Of a DNA stretch of 64,000 nt, positions 29,054 through 41,000 are shown in pieces. The translations under genes were made by a program, and so were the position numbers. The notes under the pieces were generated by a model that saw only the letters and a list, made by a program, of their open reading frames with translations, had not been told where the DNA came from and made no database searches. The DNA is taken from NCBI GenBank assembly GCA_034190875.2, contig CM067356.1, positions 56,869,338 to 56,933,337 on the forward strand, in the 5' to 3' direction. The stretch comes from Urechis unicinctus. Its lineage: Eukaryota > Annelida > Polychaeta > Xenopneusta > Urechidae. Each line of letters begins with the position of its first letter. The stretch's first letter is position 1.

Positions 29054-30680
29054 TGGAGACACTTAAGACACTTAAATTTACAATACCTGTATGAGTCGTT
29101 GGTCCACTTACGGGATTGTTGACTTATATCAAATAAATAACAGAGGGTGTTGGACCTCATATATGATCAACTAGCTTTGATGTTGTCGTACACGATGCAC
29201 AAGCTCTGACGAAAGTTTCGGAAATCTCTATGATTAGTGACTAGATGACCCAACCTAACATTTGACAGCAATGCTTCTAAGGTGAAGAATATGGAAATTG
29301 CAGTGGCAGAGTAGATAGCCTCAAGGAATATAAATTCGTTATTTAAAGGGCTCGCTGGTGTAAAAAAACACCATGGGTGTTGCCAATGACGGACCAGCAC
29401 GTGGTATCTGCCCTGAGTGCCATTTCCGTTAGGAAGTAAAGAACATACAGTAACCTGACGGCCTCATAAAAGCAGGATGCCTCACAGTGAGACTTCCTGT
29501 CACTCTAAGTAGTTTGAAGGTAAGGTTGTTTGAATGTTTGACAAATAAGTTAAGCATGGCGGAAAATAAGGTTGGTCCACATCCAACCAATGGCAGCAAA
29601 CGACAATTTATATTAACAAACAATTTCAGCTATTGCTGTTTCAAAACAATATTTTGTTTTCCTCGAGACGTTTGAAACATATTAGCTCCGAAACCATTTT
29701 ATGAAAATCTAGCGACAACGAAACAAGTAACTTCTGCATATATGCGAGTTTTGGTGCTGCCAATACGTGTTTGTATATGGTGTGTAGAAACATGACCAAT
29801 GCAAAGTCATCTGGTAATTTATATGCAATGCCATGCGTCACCTGTTATGTACGGCAAAGCTTATGTAATAAATATAGACGGAAACATAGGATGAGAAATA
29901 TGACAGTAAGGATGGTTTTTTGTTTGTTTAATGACATGGTATCCGCCAATGCCCAATTAACGTGCCTTATTTGTTTTCAATCATATTCAGAAACATGCAT
30001 ATTAAGCTCAAATCAATATCTGCTCTTGTGCTACCGTACACTAATCGCCACACAAAGGTCTATGTTACTAGAAATAGACCGCTGTGACAATTGTTTGGCT
30101 AAGGAAAGTAACTTGATTTGATAACTGATGACAATATAAAACACGCCGTCTGCATGACATTTTCTATAGATGATAAACTGCCATATCGATCGTTTATGGT
30201 ACTTGTTGCTTCGAGTTATCTTCTTTTTTATCATTAATTCAAAATGACATTATATCCCAGGATTACCGGTTATTCATTTATTTCGCCTTAAAGAGTAGAC
30301 TGTGACATTTACCGCCAGTAGGTATGTCTTATATCTGGCAACGTTTAGTGTTTTGCAATAAACTTTGAATAGGGCGTCACGTGACATCACTACAGTGTAT
30401 TTCTACTATCAACTCTAACTATGAACCGAGGTTCACACAGGGAATAATACAGCACAGCGAGTGACGACATATTTCACGGAAGGATATTAAGAAATAGCTA
30501 TTCACTAATTACTGAGAATAGGATATTACTTTCACTCAAATACGGAGGAGTGTAAAAGTTGTAGTATATGCGTGCGTGCATCAAGACAGCGCTCTCATAA
30601 TGATGAAACCAACCTATAGCGATGACATGAAACACTGCGTGTCTCTCTACTGTGGCGATCGGCGCGAGGCTAGGGTGAGT
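29054..30680. other. No gene recognised
   Basis: Only short frames without motifs. A minus-strand frame reading KLICLIAFLLFITHPSLA near 30700 looks like a signal peptide but has no ATG. Confidence 0.5.
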
Positions 30681-30832
30681 TATAAATAGCAAGAAGGCAA
30701 TCAGACATATCAGTTTCACTGATGGTTAAGTGAAGCACCGGATACAATCATACCATGAACATGATACCATTGGCCTTGACGTACATAACTCACTGATGTG
30801 GGCGGATATCGTCGGACAAAGATATATTCAGT
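30681..30832 (+). promoter_or_regulatory. Candidate core promoter and 5' exon
   Basis: TATAAATAG starts at 30681; an initiator-like TCAGTTT has its A at 30712, 31 bases on; GGATA, a DPE-like word, lies 28-29 bases further. The predicted transcript would reach a strong donor CAGT|GTAAGT at 30833. ATGs inside open only very short frames, the last (30796) running MWADIVGQRYIQ into the donor. In AT-rich DNA such signals arise by chance, so this is a lead only. Confidence 0.25.
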
Positions 30833-31492
30833 GTAAGTTAGCTCAGCATACGCATTATGTTTCACCCAATCATAGTGCCGTCATCTCTCGTCAAGGTCAG
30901 TTTCTTTAGTATTTTGTTCTAGTCAAGCTTTCCTCTCTATTGCATGTTACCTATGATTATAATAAGTTACCTGATACGCTGACATTTGTTTGTATCGACT
31001 GTCCATTATTCGGCAACAAAAAAACCTCTTATATATGAATGAGATTACGTACTATCGAAATGCGATATTTGGATTGCAACAAATATGGCGGTAGTTAAGG
31101 GTACTTACGCTGCAGCATAACATAATTCTGACGTCACGACGCATTTTTCGGGAACTAAAACGAAGCCATCGATTATGGTTTCGTCAAGTAGCCAGTGGCG
31201 TTAACGTTCATTAATGTATTTGGCTTGTAAAATAACATGAAGTGAGTATGCAATTGGTTGCCTTTTCAATGGCGTTGCTGCAAATGCATCGCTGAATGAC
31301 AAGAGCCCTTCCATCAGTTCATCAGTCACACCACATCCAAAAGATTCAACTATTATTCGGCTAACATAGCCAAGGGTTTATTCCAATTATGCGCATGTCA
31401 ATAAGGATAGCACGTTTCCGACGGTTATTGCCATAAATTGCGAATCGTTTGTTTACGTAGACTCCTCTGCGGCTCCCTGTGACTTTCGTATT

Positions 31493-31629
31493 TATAAAGG
31501 TGTGGCAGGTCTTCCTGAAGTTATGATCTGCCTGTCCTTCAGCAGCTCTTTAGCTGTTCTTAAAATCCATTGCTGTTTCATGATGGGTATTAGGCGACTT
31601 GTTTTCCTCCTTTCAATATTTATGTAAGT
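31493..31629 (+). promoter_or_regulatory. Candidate promoter and signal-peptide first exon
   Basis: TATAAAGG at 31493-31500 is followed about 85 bases later by ATG ATG (31580). This opens MMGIRRLVFLLSIF, a basic then hydrophobic stretch typical of a secretory signal peptide, and runs directly into a consensus donor TAT|GTAAGTAT (31624). The exon would end in phase 2. I found no downstream exon I trust before the LTR-element fossil at 33477. If real it is the start of a small secreted protein; otherwise it is a chance alignment. Confidence 0.3.
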
Positions 31630-33127
31630 ATTTTTGACCCCGCAATATCACTAATAACTAATCATGACATTCTGTATGCAGATTTGATTCTTCTCTATGC
31701 ATCTAGTCGTGTCGAAAAACAACTGAAAATTAAAGTCAATTGTATTTTATTGCCAGTTCAATTATGACATTTTCAATATATACAATAATAACAATGAGCG
31801 CAATCACCAAATAAGAAAGCAATAACCTTTTGTGCGAATTGAATTTCAACATCATTTTCCAGAGGTGAAATAAATGTAGCTATACTAAGTTTGTGGTTTT
31901 CTAATAATGCTGGTAAAGCACTTGCGTCGTACGACCACTGATATTTTTTCCCGTATATATTCATGCTTTCTGACGAGTTTCTTTTCAACAGATGATTACT
32001 GGAATGCATGCTGCACCTGCAACACAGCACGATTTCCATATATTTTACGCCAATATAGCAAATACACTTGAAAGAATAGTTGCCTCAAAGAATAATACAT
32101 GATAGAGTCAAAACGTAGTTCAGTGTGCAGCAAAGTTTCTGTATCGCACTTTTGTTGTCCTCGTACGATAAACCTGCTTATTGTCAAAATTTACTGAATT
32201 TTAAGCAGTAGCATTGTTCAAGTAATCCCAAGTTCTGCCACCTCTACCCAACCAGACACCTGTAGGTGTTTTATTCTCCCAGACATACTGATAAGGAGTT
32301 GACAAATAATATACCACAATATGACATGTGTCACATAATAATCAACTGCATAAAAGTCATGCTGCATTCCACAGAACGTTAGGGAACAGCAACTAAAGGA
32401 TTGCTTTTGTTCCTTCTTGAGTGCACATGCACAATCCCTATATCTGCTGTGGATTGTTGTGCATAGGCAGTTCAATGCACCACCAACCTAATACCATATC
32501 AAAGTCAATTATTGTTGCTGCAATTGCCGCAAGCACTGTGTTGATGCACCTAAATTGACAATTGCAATAATAGAAATATCTTGTGTTCAAAACAGTTCAT
32601 TTCAACCAACAGAAAAAAGGCACGGATGGCCACTGTTAACTTTCGATTGTTTGTTGTGGTGTAAGTGAACCATATTCAGCGGGTGTTTATACATATCTAT
32701 GTATGAAGTACACGTGGTCTCGTGTATGGATGCCGGATCGGTTGCGTAGTACGTATGCGTACATCAGTTTGTGCTAACCCCTATGTGTGAGGGCGAGTTT
32801 TACGGAATCGGTATAAGCTGATGCATCATTCGAAGATGTGCAGGCTAATCAGGTATGCAAAAAATATGTTTTAAAGAAGCTACGCAGAATTCGACCTAAA
32901 TGGAAGCAATTATCCAATATTTAAGGACATAAAAACCCCACATATGCGGATTGTCCACACGCTATGAGCTGCCCATCGGTCCGAAAAGGTCTAGATTTAC
33001 TGGGCATAGCATATAGTTAGGCTACGTAAGGTCATTTCGATGCTCATATATGGCGATATTCCTGAATATAATGCATCAAAGATTATGCACCAAAGTAACC
33101 AAGTAGATAAGTACCATTATTCAAAAG

Positions 33128-33476
33128 ACCATTTTTATTTTATAACCATAGATGGTGTGGTGCTTTACTTAACGTCAGGCAATATCAAGATTGTCGTGTC
33201 TTTTAAGCTCATTTAGTCCGGTACGGCATGGATGCTCTACATATCTCTTTCAACATTCTGTTATATCACAAATATTAATTGTGAGTTCACAAAATAAATG
33301 TGTCAATAGCTTAACACATGGGCTAGCGTAGAAAGTACCTGCAGTTGCCACTTCACTCCTTATTCTCTTCAGGTATGACAGCATTCAAGGGCGCGTTCGA
33401 GCCATTATTATGTGGACCACTTACCTGCATGGATCATTGGCTTTGGTATCCAATAGCACGCATAGGACATTTCGTT
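33128..33476 (+). repeat. Long duplication 1, copy A, left part
   Basis: Matches about 44790-45150 in order and orientation: shared words include GTGAGTTCACAAAATAAATG, GCAATTGCCAC/GCAGTTGCCAC and CCTGCATGGATCATTGGCTT. Continues beyond the inserted LTR-element fossil at 36800. Confidence 0.8.
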
Positions 33477-36400
33477 TGTTAGAATAGAAATAAGTGCGGG
33501 ACTTATTACTGAGGTAGCCCCACTTCTATCTAATTAGCAGGGTAATTCATTGGAAGTGAATAAGACGACATCGCATTTTGAATGTTTTTAAATGCGACAT
33601 TTCCCATTGTCTCTCTAATTTGTTAGAAATTAAGCGACCAACATATCGTGACCACAATGGTTGCATATTGTAGATATTTAATTCAAAATCGCAAAAAAAC
33701 AATTCTCTGACGAGGGTAATAATTTGGCTATTAATTATGTCTTAATGTTTAATCATAACATGCTGTAGATTATTATTGTTCTACCACCAGTCTGGATGGT
33801 TTGAATGTTGTTGCTATGTTGTCTTTGAAATGTTTCAAATACATGACAAGTAAATCAAAAACATGGTGGCAGCGGTGTTTCTCGAACCATATCGTCAAAT
33901 GTATAGTGACAATTTGTTCCGTGCCATTTCCGACGTTGTGTATGATTGACCTGTCGGTTGCGGACTGTAAAAATCTCCGTGTGCTTGACTCATGGGAACA
34001 TGGTGAGTCAAGGTGTGCAACTGCCAACGCTTCATTGGGAATACGCAAACCAAACGATTGCGTATAATGAATGGAAATACTTGCGATTCCTTGGATGTCA
34101 CCAAAAGAAATGATGGTAATCAAATACAATCCATCACGGCTAGACTGAATGTTAAACCACCAGGTCTCAAAAGAAAGGTTACACTGCGTGTAAAAGCTGA
34201 TACAGGTGCAAATGGATATTTTCTTCCTGCAAGATGCCTCAGACTCATGTATCCATCCGCTGACGAGAGATATCAGAAATTGAAGCCAAGTAACGTAACG
34301 TTAACAGCTGTCAACGGGACAACAATAGACCAGGTAGGAGCTATTGAAATGCCAGTAAACTTTGATGACTCTGTGTAGTTGACATGTACTTTTTATGTAT
34401 GTGAAACAGATGGGCCTGCCATTTTATCTTGTGATGCCTCAGAAAAGTTTGGAATCATCACTGTCGCAAACAGCCTCAATATCTCTGGAAAGAATGTATC
34501 CAAATCATTTCAAAGGTATTGGTAACATGCCAGATTAATTTGACATTTAACTGACGAAAGATTCGGAACCGGTAGTAAGCCCACCAAGGAAATACCCTAT
34601 TCAGCGTACTGCAGAAATTTGTGAGAAACGCAAAGAAATAAGGAACTTGAAGCAATCAAGGGAATCATCAGTTAATGTATCATTAAAATCAAGTTTGTTT
34701 ACAGCTTCATCACTAATTGTTTTGATAAATCTCATGTTTCTCCTGAACTCTGATCCGTTAGGAGTATCAAGAAATGTGATAATGATAACGCCTCAGAGTG
34801 GATGAACTCACTTGCATTCACGAGAAAATCTAGCGGTGAACTACGTGTATGTCTCCACCCCAAGCACCTGAATGCAGATATGAAATGAGCACATCATAAA
34901 AATCCAACTATAGATGAAATTAGCCACAAGCTTGCAGGATCCTCCATCTATTCAAAAATGGACGCAACGAACGGGTATTGGGAAAAAGTTCTGACTGAAG
35001 AAGTAGTAAACTGTGTACATTCTAACCACCTGCAAGAAAGTACAGATTCGGGAGATTACCGTTCGGATTGAAGGTTTCCAAAGATGTCTTCCGAATGGAC
35101 AAAATACTAGCAAAGGTGGGACCAGGTGTGATTGGCATTGCTGATGATGTTGATGTTTATGGGTCACATGTGGAAGAACATGACAAAGTGCTCCATAGAA
35201 TGATGACTGTTGCTTAGTTTTTCGTCTAGAGATGTGTAATATCAGATCAGAACAGATCAACTTCTATGGTCGCATTTGGACAACAGATGGTATGCAGCCT
35301 GACCCGAGGAAATGTGCCTTCATACCACACTTGGCCACAAAAACAGCAGTACTCAGACAGCTACTGAAAAAGGGAACCCCATGGATGTGGAATGCAGAGT
35401 GCTAAGAAGCATTTGTAGAGCTAAAAATGCGATAGACAAAGATACAATGTTGAGATATTTTGATCTTACACTCCCTGTTGAAATAGAAGTTGACGCTTCA
35501 ATGCAGGTGTGGCACTAATCCCAAATGGAAAACCTGTTGCATTCACATCAAAAAGTCTCACACCCACAGAAACCCGTTATGCAAATATAGGAAGAGAAAT
35601 GCTCAGCATAAGTTTTGGTCTTGAGAGATGTCCCTGTTTCATCTACGAAAAAGCTAAATCAAGCTTCACCAAGATTACAGCGCATGCTGTTGAGGATACA
35701 GCATTATGATGCTAAAATTGTATATCGGATGGGAAAGAATGTCATCTATGCTGACTATCTCTCACGCATCAAACCAACAGAAGGACCAGAAATATCCCTT
35801 GAACAAGCAAATCACACTGCGCAAATATCTACAGGATATTGTACGCAACGCAACGCAAAATGACAATGAGCTCTCAGTGCTGAAACAACAAGCAACATAT
35901 GGATCGCCAATGAATGCTAAATCGGTTCAATCAATTCGTGCATATTGGACCATGCGAGATTTCCTAACCATTGAAGATGGGTGTGGTGTATACAGGAAAC
36001 CGCATGATTGTACCTTCGGTACTTCGCACAGGGTACTTAGACAAAATTCACAAAGGACATATGGGAATTACCAAATCGCAGCTACGCGCTAAACAATGTC
36101 TACATTGGCCAAATACCATGTATGATATAGAGAAACACATACAAGGTTGTATCTTCTGCCTGCAAAATGCTCGTAGCTCAAAGAAAGAACCACTGAGACC
36201 CCATGAAACCCCAACTGAACCATGGGAAGTTCTGTCTGGCGACGTCTTTGAACTTGATGGGCATATATACATACTATTGGTCGACCATTACAGCAAAATG
36301 CAATTCGTGCGAGCACTCAATCAACAAACAAATTATATCCAAATTAAAGCTTCGTGTCGTGAAAGAATTGCACTAAAAGCACTTAAAGTACAGATTACGA

Positions 36401-36795
36401 TCCACGGAGGAAATATGACGAGAGTAGTAGCGCGCAAAAGCCGCCTAAAATCCCGAGCCTGGTTCACTAATCATATATATCAACTACTACATGTAATGGG
36501 ATGCCGAAGTATATTAAAAGTATGGACCTTTACATTCAGCGGATACAATCATTACCTGACCTCTATACAGCCTGACACTGTAGTCATATATATGGTCAAT
36601 TATTTACGAACAACAGACCACGATCAACTCACGGGATTAAGGTGGCTTCTTCTGTACATTTACTCTGTTCGAGCTGTGCCAAGGAGAGGATCTCCACGAT
36701 TAATGCGCGGACTGGTCTGATATACTACTTCCTAAAGGACTGTTTCCCTTTGAAAGTACTTAAAGCATTGGGCGCAATCAATTTTTGTTATTAGT
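33477..36795 (+). mobile_element. Gypsy-like LTR-retroelement fossil, broken
   Basis: A TG...CA stretch at 33477-33863 fits a 5' LTR and is followed at once by TGGTGGCAGCGGTG, a primer-binding-site-like word used by many animal Gypsy elements. Relics follow in the usual order: protease (ADTGA at about 34200), reverse transcriptase (about 34800-35160), RNase H (about 35450-35760), and integrase with its zinc-binding start and core (about 35960-36700). A matching terminal repeat at the right end was not recognised. The copy is broken many times and old. Its boundaries are sharpened because the flanks are continuous in the other copy of the duplication it sits in. Confidence 0.85.
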
Positions 36796-36799
36796 TCTT

Positions 36800-38035
36800 G
36801 ATAGCCGCTGTGTTTTTTTCTCGATCAAATAATGTCGATGACAGCTGACAAAATATATCACGCACAATCCCTCATCTCGAAGTATCATAATGAATTGTTT
36901 AATGTAGACTAGATTGAAACGTGTTCCGGTTGAAACTAGGATGTACAATTCACAACCACTAAACTGCCTGGATATTTAATAGTACTTTGCGCTGCAATAT
37001 AGCTTTTCTTGATATTATTAGCGCAATCTTTCTGTTAACATCAAGGGTTAACAATCATGATCATTATTACACTTCGGTTAAGTAACAATGAACAGACCCT
37101 ATTTTGAGCACACCACGTGTTCGTGTTGACCAGTTTAGCCGTATGTCGTACTTGAAAATATATATTACATCATATATTTTGAATAAGGTAACTAAGTTGA
37201 TGATATTTTAATATCTCGTATACACATACAATATATCCTTGCGAGTCTATAAAAACTTGAGATGAAGCGAGTAGTTAGTTCGAAAGTGTGGGAATAATGA
37301 GGTTTCACACTGCCAATTACTGTTGAGCATTTTACATCTCGGCCAAAGGTACCAGGTACCAATCGTCCTTGGTTATAGTTAAAAGGATCTACTATCTCGA
37401 TCGTTAGAAACCACTAATAAATTGTCGATGTCCATGACGAATAAAAAAGACGACACGAACTGGCTAGTTCCAATGATATATCTGTGGAAACATGAAACGC
37501 TCATAAAGAAAGAGATCTGTATCGCACGAAAGCAATGCATCAATATATAATTAGCTATAACTAGATCAAAACTGGTATTCAGAGAATAGGCAGATTTAAA
37601 AAGCACCTGATATGATACATTGACGGCACTCTGCACATAACGAATGAATGCCGATCATATACATCCTATAAGTTATTAAAGCACAATATGTGCGCATGTC
37701 TACGCAGTGAAGGGCTTAACATTGTGAAATAAGTAACCAATAGTGGTGCAAATTCTCCGGAAATACCTCTGATTGCTGCAGTTTATGTAGGCAATGTGAG
37801 TGAAGCCTATCAATATGCATTGCAACCGGTTCAGTGTTACCTAACTGAAAAGCTAATTGAATTAGAAGCGAAGCCTATCTTATGCCAAAGCTGTCACAGG
37901 CCTGCCCATTTGGACAGTTAAACAGGTGACACTATGATATCACTAGACGCTCGACTCCCTAATTGCAGTAAGCAGGAGTTATATAGCACACATTTATACC
38001 CCACACGCGCACTGTTGGTTGAAAGCATCATATCG
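36800..38035 (+). repeat. Long duplication 1, copy A, right part
   Basis: Pairs with 45165-46450 along its whole length. Shared words include GATGTACAATTCACAACCACTAAA, here cut to GTACAATTCACAACCACTAA, then ATATAGCTTTTCTT, GAACAGACCCTATTTTGAGC and CTGTTGGTTGAAAGCA. Frequent substitutions and small indels show age. No frame is conserved between the copies. Confidence 0.88.
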
Positions 38036-41000
38036 TCAGTCATTACCATTTCCGGGAAATATGCTACATAATGAATGCTAGGTTAAGTGCTTTCTGTCGC
38101 ACTCTCTTTATCCAGCTATGAGGCATTCTGTATGGAGGCGTGTCATAACAGCGATATTATTCATTGTAGAATACTTCCCCGGTTAACCCACGCAAATCAA
38201 CGTTAGCCGGTGTGGTAAATGAATTCCCAATGTCCGATTCAAGCATTGTTCTTTTTTTTATCCCTTGACTGCGGCGTTAGTCAATTTGTCACCTCTGCAA
38301 CAAATAAGGTGTTGGCTTATAAGATAACAGATAACAATTCTTTTCGACATATAAAGATACTTAGTTATAAACGTTAAAAAAAAGAAGATGTTTCTTGATT
38401 TCAATTGTAGAGCAAGTTATCATCAACATTCAGTTTGCACCAAATTAACCCCGATTAGAAACGGCTAAGTGTATCTTGGTTGAGAAGATGTCCAGAATGG
38501 CTCATTGGTAAACGAACATTTGTTACTCAGTCATTTTAAACGTTGAGGGTTTTGATGTAACAAAGATGAGTAGTACCAAGATATTTCAATCATCGAAACT
38601 ATCAACTAAATATTATAAATGTTCCCCTGATACACCTTGCCAGATAAAATTGATCGTATAAATCCAAATCGGATTGTCGCGCAAACTTCTCTGATAAGCT
38701 ATAGGATAAACAGGACACAACAATGTATGTTTGCTTGCATTATAAGCAGATGCGAATGACAATTACAGACATACCTCAAAATTAGATGTCGCTGGACAGT
38801 TATGCTCGCATCAGCTTGCCTCATCATCGAGTTCTGCTGTGAAATTAACTAGAGCATGGTGTTTGACATGTATGAGTAGCAGACAAGCACACTCAAATAA
38901 ATCATGCGTGCGTGCTTGGGCGTACGTCCATGAATTTGGCAATATCTTGTATTTGATTGCTTTCGTTTTGCTGAAAAGTGGCTGAAACCATGCCATCATA
39001 CAGTCCACGAGCAGACATACGTGCACTTACCTTCGTATCGCCAATATCTATGGAAAATTATCTGGGTTGAATGATTCATAACAAAGCTATTTATGGCATA
39101 TATGGTATCTACCCGCGAAATAACCCGCATGATGTATTAAAGATGCTAATTCATACGCACAAAAGATAGGCACACAAATGTTATGAAACAGCTGCTTATA
39201 AAACGAAAACTATCATTATCAATGTTTTCAAACATAACCCAGATACCAAATCATCCGTGTGCTTATCCTTCTGGAAGTGCTTTGCAATCATGTAGCATTG
39301 TTTTATTAACTCGATAGTTAAAGCAATGTCTCCGGCCATATTATTTGTCTGAAATAAAGGAATAGGGTGCGGGCATTTCTTTAGAATCACATTGGTTGGT
39401 CCACCGATATATTAGTTTATTGATACCCGCCACATATACCTCAATCCAGCTATTAGCTCATCTAACACTATTGAGTTCAGGCTTTTCCATCCGGTTAAGA
39501 TAAAATACAGCAGACAACAATTGGCAGTCATCTAATCAATCCTATTCATTGAGTAGTAAGGTGCATTGCATTATTGATAAAGAGAATATATCTATAAAAT
39601 GCATGATACCATCGCAACGAATCATATTCACATATAATGGCTTGTCAAGGAAACTAACGGTGTGGCAATTAACGCTTTATCGAATGCCGAGTCAGGATCC
39701 ATTCATTTTGCTGCGCTCATCTAATCATTTCACTTTTTTCGGGCATTTTTTTGAGAACATCGCCTGTGCACTAACCCTACGAGCACAACATTTACTAGGC
39801 AGTATTCAGAATAACGGTGTTGCATTGGTCTAGATACGAAATTTGAGGGTTGGATTGGTTAAAGCAACGCATCAGTTTAAATGGGTACACTTCAGGGTGT
39901 GTTGCTCTTTACTTCAATCGACTTGTGCGCTACATGAACAATTTGACCAAGGCGCTGAACGTTGCTACGCTGCCAAGACTGGCTATTCAATTACCATAAT
40001 ATTTAATCACGGAAAATTCTGCCTATGATGTATGTTGTGACAGATGACGAAAATTATGTAAACAAATTGGTTACGTGCCGCAGGGCATAATAGCATAGAT
40101 GTTTGACATTATTGATGACAGTAGATGGTCTTCTTAAAAATCGGCAGAAAACTGTTAGTTTGATAACTGCCGATATTGGCTTCAGTAATATACAGGCATT
40201 TCAGAAGCAGGTTAACATATCACCTAGTAACTAAATAATGAACCGAAACCATTCGAAGCATATTGTTTTAGATGGATTATAACAGTCACTTTAATAATAC
40301 GATTGATGACGTATCTCTCCAGGTTACGACAGTCTATGTGTTCGACATGAACCCTAATTATTCAAATGTTATTTATCTATGGAATGCATGTTTATCATCG
40401 TAATTAACAGATACCGTGTTGTTAAACACTGACAGCAATACTTGCACAATAGCTGCGATGAAACCTATCTTACTTTCCGAGTACTCTATAAGTGCTAGCT
40501 CTGATCATCACCTGTTACGCTTTTTGTAGTATGAGTGAGCTGTTCCCGCTTTAAATGGATCTCGACCTTGATAGAAACATTTAGAATAATAGACTGCAAT
40601 ACATAACAGATGGCCCTAAGTAATAAAACTTACTTCAGGGGCCGAATCGACTCATTATGGCCTGCCAAGGACATAGGCGGCTTTCAATGGTGCACTGAAC
40701 GAGGCAGAGTCTATTTTATTGCTGGAGTCTATCTAATCAATTTACTTAAGAGAGGTGACCTAACAGGAACTGTTCCCTACTCCTTATGTTCAACATTCGT
40801 CGAACTGCCATATAGACACATATATCAGTTAGATTAGGATGAAAGCTAAATGAATTTTGAACTGTGGTTTTGTTTCAATTACCTCACTTCGTACGCTGTG
40901 GTTGATGTTATAGGCGATATGATCAATTAAAAATCATGCGTTAGACTCTGTCACGTTGCCCGTACCGCATGATTTACTAGAGTAAATCCTATATCAGTGA

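Noticed and set aside
30498-30719. Minus-strand signal-peptide-like protein KLICLIAFLLFITHPSLA
   Set aside because: The first codon is GTG, a stop lies three codons upstream, and there is no ATG or acceptor in the right place.
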